Positions 5,631 to 11,463 of a stretch of DNA of 11,463 nt are shown here, piece by piece. The notes beneath the pieces were generated by a model. That model was not told the DNA's origin and did no database searches. It worked only from the letters and a program-made list of their open reading frames with translations. How positions within the stretch are numbered: the stretch's first letter is position 1; the number at the start of each line of letters is the position of its first letter. The DNA is from Verrucomicrobiota bacterium (GTDB lineage Bacteria > Verrucomicrobiota > Verrucomicrobiae > Limisphaerales > UBA11358), in contig JACZKP010000186.1 of assembly GCA_014860005.1 (NCBI GenBank), forward strand, positions 1 to 11,463. The letters run 5' to 3'. The position numbers and the translations under genes were made by a program.

Positions 5631-8057
5631 CTAATCCGCCGAGGCCTCGTAAATCCCCCGCACCACCTGCCGGTATTTGAGACTCAGACTCACCGGCCCC
5701 GGCGGCGCGAGGTCCTTCGTCAGATAAGTGTGCGGATGCGACTTCAGAATGCGGCCGTAATCACCAAAGCGGTCGAGATTCGGCGCGGTTCTCTGCGGTG
5801 TCATACCGCTGGCGACAATCTGGGCATCGAAGCCGTTGGGCAACGCCACCACCCATTCCAGCGTGCCGACGGTTTGCTGGACTTCCGGCAACGTGAAGTC
5901 CGCCAACCCCACGAAGCCCAGCCGAACTGGCGGATACGCGATCCGGAATGATAGCCGGTGCGCCGTTTGTTGTGCTTCCCGCGCCGGAAGCCTGACGCGG
6001 CAAAGCTGATCCTCCACGACGGGCGAACTGATTTCCGAGCCATTCACCGAAACCGAAATCAAACGCGACCCGCCGGGCAGTTTCAGGTGGAATTCCTCCG
6101 TTTGAAAAACCGGCAGTTCCATTTCGGCAAAGTGCGTGCAACTGGCGTCCGAGTTGAGCACGGTGAGATGCTGCGCGCGGGTGATCCCGATGCCGTAAAA
6201 TTCCTTGGCGCCTCCGGCAACTCCGCCGCGACCCAGCAGTGGGTCACCGCCCTGATCCCGCCACTCGATGACCAACAATTCTTCACCGGCCACGCCGACG
6301 TCGTAAACACCCGTCTTGTCGGCGGTGCTTTTCGCCCAGAGACTGCCGGTGAGCAACTCCAGATCATGACGCGGCGACTCCACCCGCACGTTGCCCGAAG
6401 GACCGAGCAACAGCGGAATCTGCGCGCGCCGTTTGCCTTCGCGAGTTTCGAGACCAACGCGATAGGAGAGTTGCAGCACACCCGGGCCGGGACGCTGGAC
6501 AAGCAACCCGGGCCGGTTCGTCACCGTGACCAACCGCGCCACGTCCGGTTCTGCTGGTTCAAACTTGCTCGACTGAAGATGCACGGGAACTCTGAACAGC
6601 GGCACGGGCAACTCACCAGCCCGCAGCACCTGGAACGACAGTCGCGCCTCGACACGGAAATACGTTGCCTCCTGGCGGACCTGATATTGCGCCGGCTCAA
6701 AGGCAAGAAGCGCATTGGTGATCTCCCGCCCGGGCGCGAGCATCTTTCCGGCAAGTTCACCGGGCAACAGCACCTGGATTTCAGCCGCGCGTAACGAGCC
6801 GGAGAAGGCGAACAACAGAAGCATGGTCGCGGCAACGGCGACATTCCGTTTCAACGCCCGATTCTGCAAATTGATCAGCACCGCGAGCGTCACCACCCCC
6901 AAACACAACAGCACCATGCCGCGATTCCAACCGGCAAATGCCGCCAGCGTGGGAAACACTTGATACAACAACAGGAACACCACGCCGCCAATCAAACCCA
7001 GTTTGCCGCCGAGCAACCATCGAGCGTAATTCACCAGCAACGCCCCCGGTACCACGAGCGCAATGACCAGCGCTATGGGGAAGGTGAATCGCGAACTAAG
7101 ATAAAGAATCAGCGGAAAGTAGAACGCGTAGCCGGCAGCAATCGTCAGCATCTGGATGGCGGTGAGCCGCTGGCGCGCAAGGATGACCGCCGAAACTGCC
7201 AGCAGAAACAGCAGGCAAATCAGCGGCCCGATCTCCATGAGTTGCGAGAGCGAGCGATAGAGGTTGCGGCTCTCCTCGATGTTGGCGGAAAAGAAATCGG
7301 GCGCGAGGAAGTCCCGGCGTTCCCAGACCACGGTCGGGTCCGCCGTGCGTTTCGTGCCGTCCCCGCTTTCGAAGCGCATGGAGTCGAGGTCCTGGCGGGT
7401 GAACGTTACCCGGTGCTGTTTGACGGGATTTCCGTTTTGCTCCCCAACACGGTAGCTGATGCCCTGCAACGAGCCGACGTGGTAGGACACTTCAAGGCTG
7501 GCAGCGGTGTGCGGTTCAAGGGTTCCGCTCCAAATCCATGCGTCACGGACATTTTCCTGCACTCCGTTGACGGACGACTGCAGTCGCAACTCGCCAGCCA
7601 GCAAACCCTGATTGTCGCCGCGCTCCGTCCGTGGGTGCGGACATTTGAACAGCACGAACAGCGGCTCCTCGAATGCGTTGGTCACGCTGTACCGCGCGCG
7701 GAACTCGCCGGACATGTCGAGCACCGTCCGCAAGCCCCGGTAATCCCGTCGGCCTTGCATGTTGATTTGCACATCGGAGAATTGCGGCTGGACCGGTTTG
7801 ATCACCGATACGTCGTCCGACACTTTGCGGGCCACAACCTGTGGCGACTCCTGAACCAGTTCCGCTTTCGTGCTGCGGATGGGCGGCCCGACAAATTCCG
7901 GGCGTTCCTGCATCAGGATTTTCAAGCCGAGAAATCCAATGGCAATGGCGCCCCAACTCAACAGACCCGCGGTGATCGGGGCAACGAGCGGCCCTGTCGC
8001 AGGGGTGGGAGGTGTGGCGGAGGAATCCTGACCAGCGGACGGAATTGAATTGTTCAT
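5631..8057 (-). CDS. Unrecognised multi-pass membrane protein with two large soluble regions
   Basis: An 808-residue protein of no family I can name. One membrane segment lies near residues 29-49 (SWGAIAIGFLGLKILM). A soluble, probably beta-rich region of about 220 residues follows. A bundle of about six hydrophobic helices spans roughly residues 273-422 (for example ICLLFLLAVSAVILA, FPIALVIALVVPGALLVNYA, RGMVLLCLGVVTLAVLI). The last helix ends in a signal-peptide-like LLLFAFSGSLRAAE and leads into a second soluble region of nearly 390 residues, also beta-rich by appearance. The N-terminal helix, soluble domain and helix cluster faintly recall CreD-type inner-membrane proteins, but the long C-terminal part does not. 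ATG 8057 is chosen over GTG 8093 because the latter only adds non-conserved-looking residues. It lies downstream of tRNA-Thr on the same strand and converges with valS (87-base gap without a clear terminator). Confidence 0.85.
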   Translation of the reverse strand: MNNSIPSAGQDSSATPPTPATGPLVAPITAGLLSWGAIAIGFLGLKILMQERPEFVGPPIRSTKAELVQESPQVVARKVSDDVSVIKPVQPQFSDVQINMQGRRDYRGLRTVLDMSGEFRARYSVTNAFEEPLFVLFKCPHPRTERGDNQGLLAGELRLQSSVNGVQENVRDAWIWSGTLEPHTAASLEVSYHVGSLQGISYRVGEQNGNPVKQHRVTFTRQDLDSMRFESGDGTKRTADPTVVWERRDFLAPDFFSANIEESRNLYRSLSQLMEIGPLICLLFLLAVSAVILARQRLTAIQMLTIAAGYAFYFPLILYLSSRFTFPIALVIALVVPGALLVNYARWLLGGKLGLIGGVVFLLLYQVFPTLAAFAGWNRGMVLLCLGVVTLAVLINLQNRALKRNVAVAATMLLLFAFSGSLRAAEIQVLLPGELAGKMLAPGREITNALLAFEPAQYQVRQEATYFRVEARLSFQVLRAGELPVPLFRVPVHLQSSKFEPAEPDVARLVTVTNRPGLLVQRPGPGVLQLSYRVGLETREGKRRAQIPLLLGPSGNVRVESPRHDLELLTGSLWAKSTADKTGVYDVGVAGEELLVIEWRDQGGDPLLGRGGVAGGAKEFYGIGITRAQHLTVLNSDASCTHFAEMELPVFQTEEFHLKLPGGSRLISVSVNGSEISSPVVEDQLCRVRLPAREAQQTAHRLSFRIAYPPVRLGFVGLADFTLPEVQQTVGTLEWVVALPNGFDAQIVASGMTPQRTAPNLDRFGDYGRILKSHPHTYLTKDLAPPGPVSLSLKYRQVVRGIYEASAD

Positions 8058-8116
8058 AACAAAGGCAGGCAAACTTCGGTCATCAGGCACCAAAGCGTCA
8101 CGGGTCCGCGGGTTTC

Positions 8117-8149
8117 AAGCCCAACCCATGAAAGGTTCGTTGGGGCTTT
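8117..8149. other. Intergenic hairpin between tRNA-Thr and the 808-residue gene
   Basis: AAGCCCAAC (8117-8125) pairs with GTTGGGGCTT (8139-8148) with one bulged G, and AACC/GGTT bases in the loop can extend it. It lies about 70 bases after the tRNA in the direction of transcription and could end or process that transcript. No T-run follows on the - strand, so it is not a standard intrinsic terminator. The rest of 8058-8217 shows nothing else I can support. Confidence 0.3.
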
Positions 8150-8217
8150 GACACAAGTGATGCCTGAACGTTCAACTGCGGCTTGAAGCACTGGCCATTT
8201 GCAGGACGGGCAAGGAG

Positions 8218-8292
8218 TGGAGCCAGTTGTCGGACTCGAACCGACGACCGACGGTTTACAAAACCGTTGCTCTACCACTGAGCTAAACTGGC
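8218..8292 (-). tRNA. tRNA-Thr(UGU)
   Basis: Read on the - strand, the full cloverleaf is present: acceptor GCCAGTT paired with AACTGGC (7 of 7), D arm GCTC-AGTGGTA-GAGC, anticodon arm ACGGT-TTTGTAA-ACCGT, a 5-base variable loop, and T arm GTCGG-TTCGAGT-CCGAC. The 7-base anticodon loop places TGT at positions 34-36, so it decodes ACA and other ACN threonine codons. The discriminator is T, and CCA follows directly in the DNA (8218-8220), so the 3' end is genome-encoded. No intron or mismatch is visible. Confidence 0.97.
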
Positions 8293-8308
8293 TGCTTGAG
8301 GCGGATTT

Positions 8309-8337
8309 GATGTACGAAATAACCGGCGTTTTGGCAA
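8309..8337 (-). promoter_or_regulatory. Possible promoter for tRNA-Thr
   Basis: On the - strand, TTGCCA (8332-8337, 5 of 6 to the sigma-70 -35 consensus) is followed after exactly 17 bases by TACATC (8309-8314, only 3 of 6 to the -10). Transcription would start a few bases before the tRNA 5' end at 8292. Spacing and placement are right but the -10 is poor. Confidence 0.3.
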
Positions 8338-8371
8338 GCCGCGAGCGCGGTACTTCATTTGTCGGCAGGGC

Positions 8372-9835
8372 CTAAGGCGGGATGTCCGGCATTGGCCAGA
8401 CTGCGTCGCGACCGGACCAGAGATCAAAGATTTTCGCGGGCGACGGCGGTGTCGGATCGCCGCCGTCATCCTTGCCATCCTCGCCCACGGAATACAATGT
8501 GAAGGTGCCGTCCGGGTTACGACGATAGCGCAGCGATTGACCGCTCATCAGATCATTCGGCACTGCGGTCAGGAACGCTGGTACGAGTTCGTTCAACTCC
8601 GCCGGAAACCCGCGGTGTTGAAGGTGGTAACGTTTCAAGGCAATCGCCGTGATGGTGAGCCGGCGTTGGGTGTCGTGCCTCACGACGGTACGGAATGCCC
8701 GTGCATAGTTTGGCAGCAGGAGGCCGGAAATGGGATGCCGGTACTTTCGGATACCAGTCGAAGCTGCCTCGATTTCGCGCGCCAGATTCTGCAACTCCGC
8801 GTCAACCTCAACCCAGGGTTTCTGTTGCCGAAGCGCGCGGATGTTCTCCAGCGAGGTTTGAAGGTGTTGAAACGCCAGCACTACGTCTTCCTCGCCGCCA
8901 AATTGCCACAGGAAGGCCGCAAATGTTCCCTCGATCCGCTCACGAAACGACGGATCGGGGTCAGGGAAATAGGTGTGTTTTGCCTGAAGTGTCCCGCGCT
9001 CGACTTTCTCTGCATAGAAGTTATCCGTCATAGCCCTGGCACCGAGACAGCCGACTTCCAAGCCTTTCATCAGATCCACCTTCTCCCAGTCGGCCTGCAT
9101 CAATGCGAGTTCGGATGCCGTCAATTCCGGGTTTTGCAGGGCCTCCCACGTCACAGCCAAACCCAACCCCGTAATCGCGACCCGGATCATTAGGGCGACG
9201 AGTTCCGGATCCTCGCGATGGAACTCTGTCAACTGTACCAGCGCGTGGACGTTGCTCAATGCTCGCGCACGATCGTTGGCGTGCAACGCCACGATGGCAT
9301 CGGCGGCCAGCCATTGTGCCGCGTTTCGCATGGGCGCAAATGGATACCGCGGTTGAGCAGTGGGGTTACGAAAAGAATTCGTGGGATCGTGGCGAAACCA
9401 GCGAATGGGTTGCTCAACTGCCAAACGGATTTCTGCCAACGGGTCCGTCGCAGCAGCAAAGGCGCTTTTGAGTTCGTCCCAATTGTTCTGAGCGGCAGCA
9501 CTGCGACTTTGTTCCACCCAAAGTGGTTCAGTCTGCCGGTAACTGACCAGTGCCCGGCCAGGTGCCGTAAAATGCATGAAATCAAGGCTGCCAGGATCGA
9601 AACTGGCTGAAGGGAGGCGCTTCACCGCGTTGGTGAGCCGCACCAGACCGTCGGCATTTTCGGGCGGACGTGGAAATCCCAGTTCAGCGAACGAAATCTT
9701 CTCACCTTGCGCGCGCATTTTAGCTTTGTATTCCTCGACCAAATCCGCGCGCGGTCGCATGCCGTACCAAATCAGCAACGCGAGTCCGATGAAGCCCGCG
9801 GCCAGAATAACGTAATTGCGACGGGATGTTTTCAT
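8372..9835 (-). CDS. Membrane-anchored protein of unknown function
   Basis: A 487-residue protein with a single hydrophobic N-terminal segment (about residues 8-26, YVILAAGFIGLALLIWYGM) after a short basic start MKTSRRN, so it is probably anchored in the inner membrane with the rest in the periplasm. The body is helical in appearance and unrecognised. The C-terminal 80 residues carry a pattern I associate with proteins of Planctomycetes and Verrucomicrobia: RGFPAELNELVPAFL, then LRYRRNPDGTFTLYSVG and EDGKDDGGD. Similar endings occur in pseudopilin-like proteins, but the N-terminus here lacks a prepilin cleavage motif. The twin arginine in SRRNY lacks the rest of a Tat motif. ATG 9835 is the natural start. 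It lies 80 bases upstream of tRNA-Thr, and the gap contains a short CCGCG/CGCGG hairpin (about 8338-8350) but no T-run. Confidence 0.85.
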   Translation of the reverse strand: MKTSRRNYVILAAGFIGLALLIWYGMRPRADLVEEYKAKMRAQGEKISFAELGFPRPPENADGLVRLTNAVKRLPSASFDPGSLDFMHFTAPGRALVSYRQTEPLWVEQSRSAAAQNNWDELKSAFAAATDPLAEIRLAVEQPIRWFRHDPTNSFRNPTAQPRYPFAPMRNAAQWLAADAIVALHANDRARALSNVHALVQLTEFHREDPELVALMIRVAITGLGLAVTWEALQNPELTASELALMQADWEKVDLMKGLEVGCLGARAMTDNFYAEKVERGTLQAKHTYFPDPDPSFRERIEGTFAAFLWQFGGEEDVVLAFQHLQTSLENIRALRQQKPWVEVDAELQNLAREIEAASTGIRKYRHPISGLLLPNYARAFRTVVRHDTQRRLTITAIALKRYHLQHRGFPAELNELVPAFLTAVPNDLMSGQSLRYRRNPDGTFTLYSVGEDGKDDGGDPTPPSPAKIFDLWSGRDAVWPMPDIPP

Positions 9836-9944
9836 TTGCTGCGCACGACCAACGGTCGCCCATTAAAACACCAGCTTGGCCAGAAGGTTTCCCTACCCTC
9901 GGGGCGTCAACCTTCAGCCACCCCAAGAAGCACACCGTTCACGG

Positions 9945-10019
9945 CGTAACCGATGTCGGGAGGGCGGAGTTACCGCAAAACCTCCACCGCTTTGTCCGCC
10001 TCGTTACCTCGGCGGCTAC
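9945..10019. repeat. Intergenic palindromic element (GTAGCCGCC family)
   Basis: A 75-base element with imperfect inverted ends: GTAACCGATGTCGGG at the left and, at the right, the 25-base arm 9995-10019, which is the exact reverse complement of valS positions 4783-4807. The left end pairs more loosely and needs a small gap. The acpS stop codon (10016-10018, TAG on the - strand) lies inside the right end. The structure could also end acpS transcription. The remaining bases up to the start of the 487-residue gene (9836-9944) show nothing I can name. Confidence 0.85.
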
Positions 10020-10417
10020 GGTCTTGCGGGTAATTGGTCAGTGCCTTCCAGAACTGCCACCGCTGCCGCGTAGGTTTGCGTGTGGCTCAGGCTAAGGAGC
10101 AACTGTTTCGCCCCACGCGCCTCCAAAAGTTGCTGCCCACCACCGTGCAGGACCACATACGGTTCGCCCGATTCCTTGCGCCGCACTTCCATGTCCTGCC
10201 AGCCCAGTTGCGCGCCGATACCAGTGCCGAATGCTTTCGAGATGGCTTCCTTGGCCGCAAAGCGCGCGGCAATGAATTGCCCAGGGATACGATGCGAAAG
10301 GCAATAGGCAATTTCGCCGGGATGCAGAATGCGATTGAGGAACCGCCCGCCAAATCGTTCGTAGGACGATTGCACACGCGCCACTTCGATGATGTCAATG
10401 CCGATGCCGAGGATCAT
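10016..10417 (-). CDS. acpS: Holo-[acyl-carrier-protein] synthase
   Basis: A 133-residue phosphopantetheinyl transferase of the AcpS type. It moves 4'-phosphopantetheine from CoA to the conserved serine of apo-ACP, activating fatty acid synthesis, and works as a cytoplasmic trimer. MILGIGIDIIEV carries the Mg2+ ligand Asp8, and RFAAKEAISKAFGTG carries Glu57 and the following Lys. LLSLSHTQTYAAAVAVLE is the usual C-terminal block. ATG 10417 gives a conserved N-terminus. The last residues (GTDQLPARP) are not conserved, and the stop codon is supplied by the end of the adjacent palindromic element. It lies 101 bases after pdxJ on the same strand, the common pdxJ-acpS order, so co-transcription is likely. 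Confidence 0.95.
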   Translation of the reverse strand: MILGIGIDIIEVARVQSSYERFGGRFLNRILHPGEIAYCLSHRIPGQFIAARFAAKEAISKAFGTGIGAQLGWQDMEVRRKESGEPYVVLHGGGQQLLEARGAKQLLLSLSHTQTYAAAVAVLEGTDQLPARP

Positions 10418-10518
10418 GGTGCTGTTACTTAATCGTGATCATCGTCTTAATTTTAATTTCAACCCACTCTCACCGATCAGGAGTAAAATCAAGACTACGA
10501 TGAAGATTCCAAGGGATT
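10418..10518 (-). other. pdxJ-acpS spacer with AT-rich degenerate repeats
   Basis: This short gap is clearly AT-richer than its surroundings. On the - strand it contains loosely repeated 6-base steps (AAATTAAAATTAAGACGATG, then ATCACGATTAAG before acpS, and ATCTTCATCGTAGTCTTGAT near pdxJ). No gene, promoter or terminator is evident. I have seen ATTACGA-like runs in verrucomicrobial spacers, but I cannot confirm the link. Confidence 0.35.
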
Positions 10519-11259
10519 CTACCCGCGATACCCTTCCATCAGCCGCAACATTTCCGTCACTGCGCTGGCGAGTCCGACGGTCACCGCCCGGCTCACGAGG
10601 CTGTGGCCGATGTTCAACTCAATCATGTGGGGCACGCGGTGGAGCAAGGTCAGGTTGTCGTAATTCAGACCATGCCCGGCATTCACCTTGAGGCCAAGTT
10701 TGTGCGCCTGTTTTGCGCCCGCAATCAACCGCTCCAACTCGACTTGCCGCTCTTCCGCGTCGCCAAAATGCTCCGCGTACGCGCCCGTGTGCAACTCGAT
10801 GAACTGGGCACCGACGAATGCCGATGCTTCGATTTGTGACGGCGTCGGAGTGATGAACAGGCTCACTTCGATGCCTGCATCGTTCATGCGCTTGCGCGTT
10901 TCGGAGAGCGCCCGTTCGTTGGCCACCACGTCCAGGCCGCCTTCCGTGGTCACTTCCAGCCGTCGTTCCGGCACCAGACACACGATGTCCGGCTTGAGTT
11001 TGAGCGCGATGGTCACGATTTCCGGCGCGTTGGCCATCTCCAGATTCAGCCGCGTCTTGATGACTTCGCGCAGTTTCCACACGTCCCGATCCACAATGTG
11101 CCGGCGATCTTCGCGCAAATGCGCCGTGATGCCATGTGCACCGGCGGCTTCGCAGGCGAGCGCGGCCGCGACAGGATCCGGCTCGCCGTGGCCGCGACCG
11201 CGATAACGCGCCTCGCGCAATGTGGCCACGTGGTCAATGTTGACACCCAGCTTCAGCAT
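10519..11259 (-). CDS. pdxJ: Pyridoxine 5'-phosphate synthase
   Basis: A 246-residue TIM-barrel enzyme that condenses 1-deoxy-D-xylulose 5-phosphate with 3-amino-2-oxopropyl phosphate to form pyridoxine 5'-phosphate, in the DXP-dependent vitamin B6 route of the cytoplasm. It aligns with E. coli PdxJ along its whole length: [14 protein letters not shown] (5-18), [12 protein letters not shown] (43-54, active-site His47), NLEMA with Glu74, [26 protein letters not shown] and [10 protein letters not shown] with His196, ending in [16 protein letters not shown] 11259 is preferred over an in-frame TTG at 11295, because the conserved start LKLGVNIDH follows it directly. It is the first gene of a likely pdxJ-acpS operon. 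Confidence 0.97.
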   Translation of the reverse strand: MLKLGVNIDHVATLREARYRGRGHGEPDPVAAALACEAAGAHGITAHLREDRRHIVDRDVWKLREVIKTRLNLEMANAPEIVTIALKLKPDIVCLVPERRLEVTTEGGLDVVANERALSETRKRMNDAGIEVSLFITPTPSQIEASAFVGAQFIELHTGAYAEHFGDAEERQVELERLIAGAKQAHKLGLKVNAGHGLNYDNLTLLHRVPHMIELNIGHSLVSRAVTVGLASAVTEMLRLMEGYRG

Positions 11260-11379
11260 AATGGGAAGAGTTGATGCACGCGCTCTGTCTGCCAAAAGCG
11301 CGGCGCCGGAGCAATCGAAAAGGGGCGCACATCAAAAAATAGGGGGGTAATTTTGGCTGGGGAGTGGTAGAAGAACGGC

Positions 11380-11463
11380 ATGAACCACTGCTGCGTGAAA
11401 TCGGTTCCTCAATCCGACAGCAGTTACGAGACGTTCGCCCGACCGGTGGCCGACTGGCAGGCA
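11380..11463 (+). CDS. 5' end of an unidentified gene (partial)
   Basis: An ATG opens a frame of 28 codons that stays open to the window edge, starting MNHCCVKSVPQS. The stretch GGGGAGTGG lies 16-24 bases upstream, rather far for a ribosome binding site. The gene would be divergent from pdxJ, with 120 bases between starts, so a shared promoter region would sit in 11260-11379. The peptide is too short to identify, and the start is uncertain. Confidence 0.4.
   Translation, partial: MNHCCVKSVPQSDSSYETFARPVADWQA

Noticed and set aside
6960..8048. 362-codon + strand frame opposite the 808-residue membrane protein
   Set aside because: The - strand frame shows clear hydrophobic helices and runs the full length, while the + strand product is Gln/Arg/His-rich without recognisable blocks.
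8054..8278. 74-codon - strand frame across tRNA-Thr
   Set aside because: It is the familiar spurious translation of a tRNA gene (VVGSSPTTGS-like).

Overview
The window looks like a chromosomal segment of a GC-rich, Gram-negative-type bacterium, most likely a verrucomicrobial lineage (Pedosphaera/Limisphaera-like). That placement is an inference. It rests on the housekeeping gene types, the general lack of strong Shine-Dalgarno sequences, two large membrane-anchored proteins of no recognised family, and above all on GC-rich palindromic repeats scattered in and between genes. No phage, plasmid or CRISPR signal is visible.

Layout. Positions 2-130 hold the 3' end of an unidentified + strand ORF. 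A + strand block follows: cimA ((R)-citramalate synthase, isoleucine route), a toxin-antitoxin remnant (intact antitoxin-like gene and a frameshifted ParE/RelE-type toxin), and valS (valyl-tRNA synthetase). Everything from 5631 to 11259 is on the - strand. Read in transcription order it is pdxJ (vitamin B6 synthesis) and acpS (holo-ACP synthase), a palindromic element touching the acpS stop codon, a 487-residue anchored protein of unknown function, tRNA-Thr(UGU) with encoded CCA, and an 808-residue multi-pass membrane protein of unknown function. A further + strand gene begins at 11380 and runs off the edge.

The most striking feature is valS. It encodes 1062 residues and carries four separate in-frame insertions made of palindromic DNA, at 2982-3102, 3620-3746, 4500-4578 and 4783-4853. 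Together they add about 130 residues of low-complexity peptide (ATPSS, GGPP and similar). Without them the enzyme would be about 929 residues, a normal bacterial ValRS length. All synthetase motifs are intact and all four inserts fall at linkers or surface loops. The fourth insert shares an exact 25-base arm with an intergenic element at 9945-10019, so one repeat family occurs both inside an essential protein gene and between genes. This resembles the Rickettsia palindromic elements in principle, but here several different repeat types have collected in one housekeeping gene.

Functionally, cimA, valS, tRNA-Thr, acpS and pdxJ are core metabolism and translation genes. pdxJ-acpS is a commonly conserved pair and probably an operon. 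The toxin-antitoxin pair looks like a decaying insertion between cimA and valS.
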